A stretch of DNA of 64,000 nucleotides from Zhengitettix transpicula (taxonomy: Eukaryota; Arthropoda; Insecta; Orthoptera; Tetrigidae), in the NCBI GenBank assembly GCA_037074705.1, contig CM073596.1:10062001-10126000 (forward strand), in the 5' to 3' direction. The position numbers and the translations under genes are program-made. The notes under the pieces are model-generated. The model worked only from the letters and a program-made list of their open reading frames with translations. It made no database searches and was not told the DNA's origin. Shown in pieces: positions 11,008 to 23,700 of the stretch. Within the stretch, counting starts at the first letter, position 1. Each line of letters begins with the position of its first letter.

Positions 11008-13470
11008 AGTGATTGATTTCTTTTTTCATAATGACAAACACACAAATTTCCTAAAATCAACGGAATGAAAACTCTGAAGCCACGTCGCTCAGGTGTATGA
11101 AATGAACATAATCGTGTTTCTGAAGAGAGAACTGGATTTGACAATTGAAACGGTGTTCACTGCAAACGTAATTAGGGACAGGACCGTCGTGTTGAAGAGA
11201 AGACGCAGGATTCCCAGATCGACTGAAACTACTACAGTCCACTCAGTAAATGCTTTTTAATTTAAAAATTTTAATGAAATATTAGAATGGAAAACAAATG
11301 GCATTTCACTGGTCCAACAGACAGACACTACCTATTGTTTCTTTTAGTTTTTCCTGGCTCATCTTTTAAAATCTACTCAAACATATCAGTTTTGAATGCA
11401 CTGTGGGCACACTGTTCTCTTCCACTATTGGTGTGAAACAAAATGTCAATTTGTATAAATATGTTTCTAGTGAATCAACACTTAGAATGCCATTTATTTT
11501 CAAGTTAATTATTTAAAATCATATATATATATATATATATAATCATTTGCCATTTTGGTATCAAATGAAGCAGCTCAAATGTGAATGTCAAAACTTGAAC
11601 ATATTTCTGGCTAAGAGATTACCCAGTGATTTGTCTATTTTATATAGGCTAGTGCAGAAGAAAGTCTGTTATATGGAATTTCTAATTGAAACATTTAAGT
11701 AAAACTAAAATAATCATCAGGTGTTTTACAGCCTTTACACTACCAGCACTGGGTATATATATGTATATATTTTGTAAGCTGTTGCATAAAAGTTTGATCA
11801 AGTTTTAATGCTCACTGAAAGATAACTAACAGATCATGTCGTCTTGATTTGTAAAATGTTGTTTGTATATTTCTCTCATGCCATAAATGTATTTAATGTC
11901 TAATTTGTTTTATACTATAACAATTCAAAGCGTGCATCGTTCAAAGGGTTCTCGCAAATTGTATGTTTGTAAGTAGTCTGTAGTTCTGAAACGTCCAAAT
12001 CCAGTGTAACTTTATCATTCCTGTGAAGTGTAACACAGCACTTTTCGTAGACATGGCTAACAATTTTTGAGGGTGTTTTTTCCAGTGTGCAATTTTCTGT
12101 GGTTGTTTAAAATTTTCATTCCAAAGCTGTAGAGTCTTCATTTTGGATCTCCTTCGGCAAACAAGTGCTGGCCACACTGCTCTCGAGTACCGTCTGAAAA
12201 CACCTGAACTTGAGACTACTTTCTGTCATTTAGTGGGGCATTAACTACATTTAGAAAAATAAAATGCAAAAAAAAAAATTGGCACATTTGTAAAAAGCTT
12301 GAGCTATAGTTAGAGGACTTAAGTTTTCTTGTTTGGCCACAAAAGTAAATGAATTATTAAAGCTGCATCTATAGAATTAATGCTACTATGGCAACTCATT
12401 TGTATCTTGTAAAAGTAAAAAGTTTCTATTTTCCAGAATTTCATTTTCATATCATGTAATTCCTTAACAAGTTAACCTGTTCTTGTGAGTGTGTAAAACG
12501 TGTGCGAAACTCATCGGAGGTGGGTCCGGCGACCACCGATGAGGTAATTGAAAATATTTTAATCGGCAGTGTATGTTGTAGGTGAGATTGATTGATTACA
12601 CTTTCTTTCCACTGTTGGAAAAACAAATTGTATATCAGTACACATTTAAGGTAAACTATGAGTTAAAAGCTGGAAAATCAGGCGAATGAGAATTGAATTT
12701 GTGAATAATTATAAAAAAAGCTTTAACAATATGGAATATTCTTCAAAGTTATAATTTTCCAGCCACACAAAGATTCATCTTGGTGATAAATTTTCCTGCC
12801 TTTTATATATAATGGTCATGCATAACAGCAGCTTTAGTTCAAACACTTTTGTAGTTTAACATATATGTTTTAAAGATTCATTTTGCTTAATGGTTTCATG
12901 TTTCATTTATGTTTTCCAATTCTACTTAAAAATATATATATACATACATATGCATTAAAATGAAATTATTTATTCAACACAGGGAATTTACCAAATATTT
13001 AGTCTTTAATCATTTGCATTTATGAAATTTGCATTTCTTAGAACTGTTTGCTTAAGTCACTTAATTTTATATATGTATAAGGTAGCTTTGTGTACTGTTG
13101 AAACTAAAATTTCTGTTCTAAGTGAATATTCTTAATAACTATTTAACTGTATATAATGTTTTCTTTTAAATTTTTTTAAAAACTTTAATATTAATTTTTA
13201 TTTCTTCCTGAACAAATATTCTTATAATGACTGTGAATGTGTTATTCTTTAAATGAAATGTTCCGTTAACTTTTTAAATTATTCCACTGCTTTGTTGTTC
13301 TGTTTTTTGATTCATAAATAAATATTAAACTCATAAGTCGTTCTGTTTGTTCAATTTCTAGAAAATATCCAAACCATTAGGAGACATGAAGTGGCATTTC
13401 AATGCTGTCTATGTATAAACATTGTATTCATATTATACAAATAAATTTTCATTTCAGTAAAAATGTGCTA
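11008..13470 (+). other. Sdc: Probable syndecan 3'UTR
   Basis: AT-rich, non-coding sequence after the syndecan stop. Candidate polyadenylation signals AATAAA lie at 13317-13322 and 13440-13445; the second is followed by a GT-rich stretch. This suggests a 3'UTR of about 2.3-2.45 kb. TGTATATA, which matches the Pumilio consensus TGTANATA, occurs near 11763 and 13149. A short GC-rich hairpin lies at 12521-12548. Confidence 0.6.
12521..12548. repeat. Short GC-rich hairpin in the Sdc 3'UTR
   Basis: CATCGGAGGTGG is followed after a short loop by CCACCGATG, a near-perfect inverted repeat. In an AT-rich 3'UTR it would fold stably in RNA. No function is known. Confidence 0.6.
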
Positions 13471-14742
13471 GTTCAAATTGTGATATTACAAATATTGTTA
13501 CTGCTTCTTGTAATATTTGTTTGAGTTTCACTCCTCTTTAAGTAATTGCTGTGCCTGTGTAAGGTAATAATTAATATGATGATCTGCTTCCAAAAATTAT
13601 ATCACCACTAATAATTTTTTTCTTAATGGTTGAAACATTGCGTCTTAAAAAGTGACTTATGTATGTTTGGCTGATGTAATTGATACATTAGAAGAAAATG
13701 TACAGAATGAAACTGGTAGATCTGGGTAGTATTAAGGTACTGTTAGTGTGCAGTCTTTCTCTAGAGTAACAAGAATAAAATTTTAATTATGTATTTGTCT
13801 GACATAGTGGACTGTTCACGCTTAGGTAGCCATGTAAATCTGAAAATTGATCACTATGTCAGATAAATTCAACAGCTTAATGTTTGGAGGTTTTATTATT
13901 TCTCAGGTAACATACTGCACATAATTGAAACTTAACAGAAAAATGTATTAAATAAATCCTCCCTGTAATTCTCCCCTGACCAAAGGGTGGTTGCCACCCT
14001 TGTGGCAGGAATAGGTACCGCACCTGCCCCATCCTACCATAACCTTTGAGTCGTATCACTAAAAAGCCACAATCAGAATTAGAGAGAATGTTACTGGTTT
14101 CTCCTTCTACATCATTGTACTTAGTTGGCTGGTACACTGGATGAATACCCCAAAATTTGTAGAAATCCTCCTGTACTGCATGGTGATGAAAAACCTCAGT
14201 TTCATTCACTTTTTTTCCCCTTTCCATACCAATTTTAATTATATATGCCCCTCTTTCTTTATGTTTATATGGTTTGCATGAAAAAATATGTTGAGTTACC
14301 ATTTTAGACAGAAGACAGTTAAAATTTTGTACGAATATATAAATATCACATAAGGTTCTTAATCTCACAAAGTGATTCTGAACCATCTTTACTGCATAGT
14401 AATACATAAGCAGTAATTGTTGATTCAAAATGGCAACTCAGAACTACCCACAAATTGGCAAACAACTTTACACACACAAAGTTCCAGCAATGCCTTTTCA
14501 TGCAGACAAAAAGTCAATATATTTTTAATGCTATTATAATGCTGCAGGCATTACATAAAAATAAAATGAAACTATTGAGAAGTGTATAAAACAACTTTAC
14601 ACTATAAAGTCAAAAATCAATTGCCATAATCACTTCATTTCCAGGGGTCGTTTATAAATTTGAGGTGGATCATGAGTAGTTAAGAATACAATTTAGAATA
14701 GTCAAAGTTAATGAAAAAACTTGTTACTCCTAAAGTACAAAC
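13471..14742. other. Spacer between convergent Sdc and CEP131
   Basis: No recognised gene. It contains an unassigned 183-codon open frame on the minus strand (13877-14428). The minus-strand polyadenylation signal for CEP131 lies at its right edge (14743-14748). Confidence 0.6.
13877..14428 (-). other. Unassigned 183-codon ORF
   Basis: An ATG-to-stop frame of 183 codons, long for this AT-rich non-genic DNA. It includes an aromatic/Gly-rich stretch, GYGRMGQVRYLFLPQGW, near its C-terminal end. I recognise no family. It starts about 315 bp beyond the presumed CEP131 polyadenylation signal, on the same strand. It could be a chance ORF, a repeat relic or a small gene. No splice signals or promoter were seen. 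Confidence 0.2.
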
Positions 14743-14748
14743 TTTATT
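14743..14748 (-). terminator. CEP131: CEP131 polyadenylation signal
   Basis: AATAAA on the minus strand (TTTATT on plus), about 50 bp beyond the CEP131 stop at 14796-14798. This gives a very short 3'UTR. Confidence 0.6.
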
Positions 14749-14795
14749 AAAAGTTAAATTAGCTTAACTTGGATACATTAAATTTTAACCTAAGG

Positions 14796-17700
14796 TCACT
14801 TCAACAGGTAGTCTCGTCGCTGCTGCTCCAAGAGTTGTTCAAGATGCTGACATCTTTCCACAACAAACCGATTCTGCGTTTTAAGCTGATGGATAGCTTT
14901 GTGTTTCTTGTTAATTGCACACTTTACCCTAAAATAAATTCATTCCACAGCTGTTTATTATGTCTAATATCAAAATGATAAGTTATTTCTGTGTGGCCTG
15001 TACCTGTTATACACTTCATGAAGTTCCTTCTCCTTTTCATCTTCTCTCGTTTTCATCTCTCTCTTTTTCAAAGTTAGCTCCATTTGATGGTTAGCTTTCA
15101 TTTCGGTCATCGCCTCCCTGAGGCGTAAAATTTCTTTCTCCATGTCCGATATTTGAGAAGCAAATTCGTCTCGGATTATCTCTTTCATATTTGCTCGTTC
15201 AGTTGACAAACGATCTGTGATCTGCAAAAATCAAAATATACTTGTTAATTCTTGTAAAATATTATGTCATTTAAAATAATTTAAGTCTCTAGGTCACTGG
15301 TTACTTGAAAAATAAAAGTACAGTGAATTTACTACAAGATAAAATATTCGCTTCTCAAAAAGATTCTGAAATATAGATTGAAAAACCTTGTGGGCTTCAG
15401 TGATTTCACTTTCCAACTGCCTCATGGCAGCTTTCAAAGATATTATTTCATCCTCCATCTCCGTCAGTTTACTTTTTATTTCATTCCACTTGTCTTTATA
15501 AGCCTGTTCTGATACTTCGAGATCCCTCATTTCGGCACTAAACTTTTCCTGCAACCTCCTGATTTAAAAGGACAGTTTAAAAATTATTATTTTAAAAATA
15601 TTTTCACATACTGCATGTGAGAATATCAACATGTAAGAACAAAATTTAATGGAATCACTTATTCTTATATACTATAATACATGTGTGTATACCACACTTT
15701 ACTTGCTTTATTCTGTTCTCAGCGACCTGTTCTTGCTCCAGCTTGGCCCGTGAACTTTCTTCTTCAAACCGGTGTATGATCAGTTCAATTTCTCTGTCTC
15801 TCTCCTTCTTGTAATGATCTCTTATTTCACTTTCTCGTTCATACAGTAGGGCATTTTGCTCCTTCTTGAAATTGTGAATCCAAATTTCCTTTTCTTCTTC
15901 ATAAGATTCATGTAAGGCTTTCAACTCATTCTACAATAAAATAAAATAGTATGATTGAGAATGTATATTACGTCTTCACCTATCAGTCATAAATTATTTT
16001 ACATATCCAAACCTGGTATTTTCTTGCCATATTGTTGGCTGCTTCTTCATATTCCTTTTTCATAGAGTCAACCTCTTTTATTTTTGACTTTTGTAGTTGC
16101 ATTTTGTAATCTTCCAGCTCCCGCCTGAGATTCGCTTCTTTTTCTACGAGACTTTCCTTTTCTCTACATACCTCGGCTAAAAGCCTCTGTCTTTTATCTT
16201 GATAAGACCTCTCTATTTCTTCTATTTGCTTTCCAAATCTGAAATAAGAAAAATATTAATTTTCAGTACACAAACCTGTAGAACTATACTGCAGAGATCA
16301 AGAATTTTAACCACAGTTAATTTTTTTTATTAATTCAGATGAGTTTTAGATATAGATTTAGTAACTTAATAAAATAAATGTCTTTTAACCTGTTAAGATA
16401 GACTTTCCTGGTGAATCTGATGAATATAGAGTTCTTAGATTTTAGCCCACGTCTGCAGTCTGTGTGGAACACAATGTTTTGATGGCTACATCCCTAAATA
16501 TTGTGACCGACACTAACTGCAGCCAGGGGTGAAATCCAGGAACTCTAGTTTCATCTTATAACCATTCTTTTATTTCTTAAGAGCTATGTCTCTAGTGATT
16601 AAATTTCCTTAACACAGTACCTAATGCTGACCACTTTCTTTACCTGTCTCGCTGAACCTCTCTCTCCCGTTCGAGCAACTCTCGCTGCTGTGACTCCATT
16701 TCCTCACGCAGCTTCTCCACCTGTTGACCAGACTTTCGAGTTGCCCGTGCTTCTAGCTCCTCTAACTCTTGCTTGTGTAATGAACGCAAGTCGGAGAGCT
16801 CCTGTTGATGCCGTGTGGCCATACGTTGCAACTCTGGTTCGAGCCCCTTCACAGTCATTTCCTACAAACATTTATTCCATTAAGATGTGAGCAAATCAAG
16901 GTAAGATTTTCAATCGTATTTTTGTTATAATCACAATAATAATAGACAAGCATTTCATACAAAATATTATGAACAGAACACATTACATTCAAGTAGTTTA
17001 TTCTATCCAGTAACTTTTAAGTGTTGAGTTGACAAATAAGGTTATTTAGATGAAATAATAGAACTACTTTCCAATTTAAGAGTAATCTAGAATAAGCATA
17101 TGACACGTTTATCTTTTAAGTCAGAAAAATTCTACACAACTTTGCTGCAAGTTAAATATTCACAACATTTATCACCAGCTCATTTTTTTGGTTAAACTAT
17201 GGATTGACACTAATTTAATTAATTTTTTTATTACAAATACAAAAGTTTTAAATCATTTATTGCTACAACCTTTATTTTCTTGGTCTTCTGATCAATCCAT
17301 CTCTCACGGCGTAGTTTCTCAGCTGCCGCATGCATCTCACGAGCTTTTTGCAATTCTATTTTGTGTCTCTCCTCAGAAGCTTTCAAATTTGACACATGTC
17401 GGTCTTCGCTTGTCTTCAATTCCTTTAGTAGTGATTCACATTTCTCAGTCAACGATTTCTTCTCATTAATCAACTAAAAATATATTAAATACATTATTAA
17501 GAGTTAATTCACCTAAATAAACTAAGTCTTGTCAGCATAAAGAGAGAAAATTACATGTAGTGTCAGGAAAATTTACTATATGAAATAAAAAAAATTGTGA
17601 ATTGCATACATTCAGTAGGACCCACAGCCACACTAGAAAATAAATGTAATTTTAAATCAATATAGTTTTCTTTGGTTTAAACAGTCTTTTATGTACTATG

Positions 17701-20700
17701 TATTACTTCAACTATTGTTGGTATGTAAGTAATTTGTTTCACATTTCACTTACAGAAAAAGAGTAGGATTTTATCCAAGACATGACATTCTGCAAAGTCA
17801 TCATTTTAAACAACAAAATGAATAACTAAAATTCATACATATTGGTTCAAACAATATCCTGCACTCTGTATCCCAGAATTTCTAGCTTTTTTTTGTACCT
17901 GGTCTATGAATTTCTGGTGTCTGTTGACGATTATTTCATACTCTTTCTTGTGGTCATGCAACCGAACTTTGAGGTCCTTCTCCATCCGCTGTGAACTGCT
18001 GAGGGCGAGGTCTCGCTGCTCAGCCAGTGTGTGCCGCATCAGGTCCAGGCTGTGCTCTCTGTCCTCTAACTGGAGCTGGAGAGTTAGTACTTGGTGCGCC
18101 AGCTCCATAGGGCTCAAATCCTTCAGTTCTTCCAATCTGAAAAATGAGTAACTAAGTTTCATTTCCATGGTTGTTTTTAAGTATTCAACACCATGTGAAA
18201 TTTTTGAATGGTCGTTGATCAAGGTTTCAATGCTTCAATATCAAGCGAGTGGGTGATGAAATGAGAAAGGGATCTTGTAGATGACATATACAGTTTGTAG
18301 AACAAAGGTTTCCCTTTCGGCAAAGAAGATGATGATGCTGAATGTCATCAAAACATCGTATGTTCTTCACGAGTTTACCCAGCTGGAAACTCGAGAAGCC
18401 GTTACCGACATATACAGTTATTAATAACAATGGGGAATAAATTTTACTTAAGTAATGGACAAGTTTCTATCAAAACTTTGAATGGTAACAAAAAATAAGT
18501 ATTCGGTGCATTGTTCAAGGTATAAACTTGTTAAAAAACAGAAAGACAAGTTACATAATCCAGTCTATATGCATTCTGAAGCAAGATTTCCTATTTAACA
18601 ATAAGTTTACTTTCCCCTGACACAAGGACACTATTCTGACACACATTTTTATGATGATAAATAATACTCCTAATAGACTTGACAACGATAGTTTACTCCA
18701 AATATAGATATTCATATGGGGACAGTTTGTCTGTATGTTGGGGGGGATTAACTATTGCAGAATTTTTAAATAGTAAGCTTTATTTTGCAGGATGAAGTTA
18801 TTGTATACACGGAAAAGAATTGCAATTGAAAATGTTTTTCTCACATTCACCCCTTTGATTTACTGAAAGGCATAAAAGTGAAACAACTTTCTCTGAAGTA
18901 TTCACATTAAACAAAAAAATTAGGTTGCCTGCCAATTTTTGCTCAGACAAACCATGGAGGACTGTTAACAACCAACAACACTACTAGGCTGTTTAATTAG
19001 ACACATGATGGTTCTGGAGAGACAGTCTTCAGTTTCTGATGTCCATTTTTTAGAGCAAGGGAAAGAAGTCCTGACCACATATTGGAATTCAATTCCAGCA
19101 TTTTCTGGAACAATTTTGGAAAAAACTAAATCAGGATACCCCATTCACAATTTACCATCGTAGGATTCTTGACACACCACCATTCTCGTAAATTTTTCTT
19201 GTATTTATGTGACTAATATGAAATACAACTGTACTCTTTATTTCAATTACTCAGAATTAAATCAATATTTATGGAATGAGAAAAAAATGCTCAATGAAAC
19301 TAACCTTGGAATAGCTTTAAAATTTACTTCATATGAACATGCAGAGCTTTTTGTCGTTGTCAATTGACTGACAACAATTTGCTCTTGTGTGTCATTAACT
19401 GAATCATCCGCTTCACTGAGAAATGTGAGGATGTCTCTGAAAAAGATTATAACAGATTGAGAAATAAAAAAGTTGTGGATTATCGTCTACAATTTCTAAT
19501 AGAACTGAATGTGCTTTAGAAACTTACTACTTACATTTAAAAACGGCATAGCTAATTAAATAGCATACGAGAGGAAAATTAAGCCTTCCAAGCTCCAATA
19601 AATCAAACAAAATAGGGAAGGTGTGTGGCATACAATACAGCATACATATTAAGTTGAAGAAGAGGTGGATAACTTGAATGAAGAACAGCACTACAGTAGG
19701 GTGAAGGGAGGTAGAGATAATCACCATAACATTGGATGAAAGGACTAACTTGATCAGGAAATTATTCATTCCTTCTTAATGCCAAATAAGGCTATGTTGA
19801 TGTATGTTAACTATCCTGACATCTCAAAATTATTAATAATGGTAATGTCTTTTTGGTGAAAATATTTTCCAAGGTTCTTTTGGCTACAGCAAGGAATAAA
19901 CATTTTCTGAGAAACTTCAGTCACCTTTAAATCGAAAAGTATATGTCATCATAGGAAAATAAAGAAAGAGATTATACAAACATTAAAGAATGGACCGATG
20001 CCAATTATAAATCAACTACTTCCCTGAGTCCCCCTTCAATTTTACAAAGGAATACGACTCTCTTACTTCAACAAAAACATCTTGTGAATTCAGTTAGTAT
20101 CATAACACAGGGATTTGATTATTTAAAATACCTGTTTTATGATTTTAAGAAGGAAAAATGATATTTGCAAAGTTTCTTCTAAACTAAGCATATTCAAAAT
20201 AAATTAAAGGCATTCAACAATTTTAAGCTGTACCTAACAGTGGAGTTAGGTATAGCTTGAAATTGTTGAATACAAAGAGCATAAATCTGTGCAGTTGTGA
20301 CACTAAATAAGAGTACTCTAAAAGCTGAATTAGCAATGAAAAATCTACCAACAAATGTGAAGAATTTGTGTCATAAATAGGAAACAAATCAGCAAATCTT
20401 AGGAAAAAATACTTGCATTTGTGAGTACAAATCTTACTTGAGTTTGCCACTTGTTTTATTTACGTGTGAGCTGCTTTGATTGTTGTAGCTTAACTTTTTG
20501 TTTTCTAGCTGTCTGTCAGCACTGTTCACTTTACTTACTAAAAACAAAGCTTGAAATCAATTACTTTTTAATGATCAATTTTGAAGTTTTCAATTTCCTA
20601 CTTCTACAATTATCTACTTAAATTGCACTATGGTCATATTTCATGTATTAGATTCCCACGGGACATATTACCTTGTTGCAGCGAGTGAACAAAATCCACA

Positions 20701-23700
20701 AATTATTTTCCAGAGTGAAAATATTTATTGAAAAAATATAGATATTTAAAAATTTTATAGAATCAAAGAAAAACTATTATTTTTATTTGAAGAAATAGCA
20801 AATAAATTATCCAAGTATTATATTGAAAATAATAAGTAATAAAATATTTTTTAAAAAAAGAGGCGTGAAAATGCAATGATCCAAGTATTTAATAACCATT
20901 TTAAATTACAAAAAGCTCTGATAGTTATATTTATCTGACTTCAATATAATTATAAATTAATGAATACAGCAAAGTTTGTCATGAATAATTTAATAACATA
21001 AAAATTAACTTGCAATAAAGACTGATGAGTGAAATGTTACATAAAAGATCCAATAAATTGGCTACAAATGTGAAAAATGAAACTAATAATTTAAATATAA
21101 TTGATGATACTTTTCATTAGTCATTTTTTATCATTTTTATTAATAATTAATTTTTTTATTGTTGTCGACAGCACTTGTTTTTGCAACATACATAATAAAC
21201 GTATATATTTCTTGAAACACATTGTTATGCTAAGAGAGAGAGAGACAGATAGATTTTGGTAAGATCTTAGACAGTGCAGTTCAATGTAGTATCTGGAGAG
21301 GAAAGTTAAAAGTAGCTACTTGAAGGGGAGAGAAATGCTTTTTACTCTATGACAACCTGAGGAAACTCGCAACTAGATGAACTGGAGCTCATCAACCGGG
21401 CCTTTGACACCGAGATTGTGTGCTGCTAACAGGGAAATTTCCCCCATCCTTTCGAGATCCAGTCTGTGCCAGTCTTCCAAGAAATATTTCCGAATGAAAA
21501 CAGTCATCTACCTGCCGCCTATAGAATGGTCCTGGACACAGGCAACAACAAAAACTGTTGTGTGCATATTTTCGCGTGACAAATATAACGACTGCTACAC
21601 GACATCCACAAGTTATGCCCCTTCCACGTAAATTTAATAAGTTTTGAGTCTTATGTAAATGACATGAAAAAATTAAATGTCCCTGATCATAATAAATGCT
21701 TGTATATATTTTGAGAAAAGTAAATCCCATGATTATAATAAATGTTATTTAGAAGTAAACTTTGTGCAACAACATTTCAACCCCTCCTTACATGACAATA
21801 CAGATCCTTATCTACTTTCTCTCAATATTTGACTAAATACATGGAAGAACCATAATTATTACCCATTTTGTAAGCTTAGAAACTTGAAGTTGAGCATTAC
21901 TTACATGTAAACTCTTTAATTTTTTCTTCAATAGTTGGAATACTCTGAGAATATGATTTGTATGACTTACTGAAATCATCACCACTTGTCCATGCATTAG
22001 TATGCATGCTGTCATCTTCAAAATGTTCTAAAATTAACAACACAGCATCAATGGTTAAGTCTTATTCTACAACCGATTTCATAAAGTTAACAATGTCAAT
22101 TAATTCTCAAGCATATTCAGTGGATATTGAATCAAACAAAATTTCAATCATGAAATGCAAATAATACTAAGCACACTGTAAGAAGTACTCATACTACAAA
22201 TTTGAATTTTTCTGTAAGGTTACCTTCATATTTATTTTATACAGCAAAATGTAAAAAGTGTAGAAATGTGACTGTAGATATAAAGTGTTACCTTTTAAAT
22301 GATGACTGCAAACGAGGTTTCCCTTCTTTTCCTCGATGTCAAGAGACAAGTTTTTTACCGTTATATAATTCTGTTCATGATACTTTTTTACTTCATCACT
22401 ATAATTCATATTGTGAAAACAAGTTTCATCTGAAATATGTGATTCCAATTTATTTGGACCACTTTCTTGACAGAAAGACAAATTTTCTTCAAAAACGTCC
22501 AGTGTCTTTGTCTCGTTTTCTGCAAGAGAACAATTACTTTGCAATTCCAGTGATGAATCTTTCTGAATTTCTTGATTCTTTGTAATGTTAAATCCGGAAG
22601 TTGTACTTGTTTCCACAGATTCATCACCAAGCATAGAATTCTCCGTTTCTGTAGATATCTCATTTTTTTGTTCACATAGTCTGGAGTTCGTATCAACAAT
22701 GCTGTTCTCTTTAGATTGACTTAATATTTCTTCTGGTTGATGTTTGATGATCTCTGCAAAATTTTCATCACTATGTTCTGAGTGAAATTCTTCTTGCTTT
22801 TGTGATTCCACTTGAGAAATTATGGGTGATGGAGACATACCGCTGTTTTGGGCAAGGGCCATTATCTGCTCCCCTAGACTCTCTTCATCTGTCAAATCAT
22901 AAGTTTCTATACTAAAGCAGTTGGCAGGTAGTGGTACTGATTCAATGTTAATGTTTACCACTGAAAGAAAACATCTATTGTAAAATACATACATGTAATG
23001 AAGATTAACAATGGATAATATAATTAAAGTTTTAGATAAACAACAGCCAATTTGAGGTCAGGGAAAAAAATTACTTATGAAAAATTAAACTATGTTTCAT
23101 TGCTAACTTTGAGTCAGGTCAAGAGAGAATGACCTGACTATAAAATTTTTGTTAAACTTCAACTTGAAGAGGTCGCAAAGTTAGCGACAAAATGTAATTT
23201 AGTTTTCTATAAATAAATATATTTTTTTTCTGACTTCAAATTGGCTGGTGTTTACTTATACATTGTCTCAATAGTCAGAATATATGTCGTTATAATTAAA
23301 GTTTATTTGGTGATATCTCCATGGATGTTTAAATTAAAACAATACTAGTTAATTTACTCCAATGTACGACAAGCCATCTGTCCATCCTCATGGATGACAA
23401 AACATTTACAGACATTTCAAGAGGAAGGTCAAGCCTCAGGCTAGAGGCGGGCAAAAAAACTGAGAATTGATTCAAAGAGTCGATTCTTATAAAAGAACCT
23501 TTCTCCAAAATGACTTAGTAGATACTGTTATGGCTCACAGTTTGAGTAGTAGACACATAAACGAGCTGCTTGAGTCAGAGTCTTGTGCAAGTTGCTTGAG
23601 TCATACAGTTATGAGCGAGTCTCCATAGAGTTGAGCCATTTAAGAACTCTTGTGAGTAGGCTCTGGTTCTGAACTGAAAAAGTTATGAGTGGCATTCTCC

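Noticed and set aside
15701..15706. GT donor for the CEP131 exon ending near 15703
   Set aside because: It gives an immediate in-frame stop in the next exon with either available acceptor. The GC donor three codon-third steps upstream restores the family sequence and the overall frame.
16624..16890. Plus-strand ORF at 16624-16890
   Set aside because: Antisense shadow of CEP131 exon 16644-16861.
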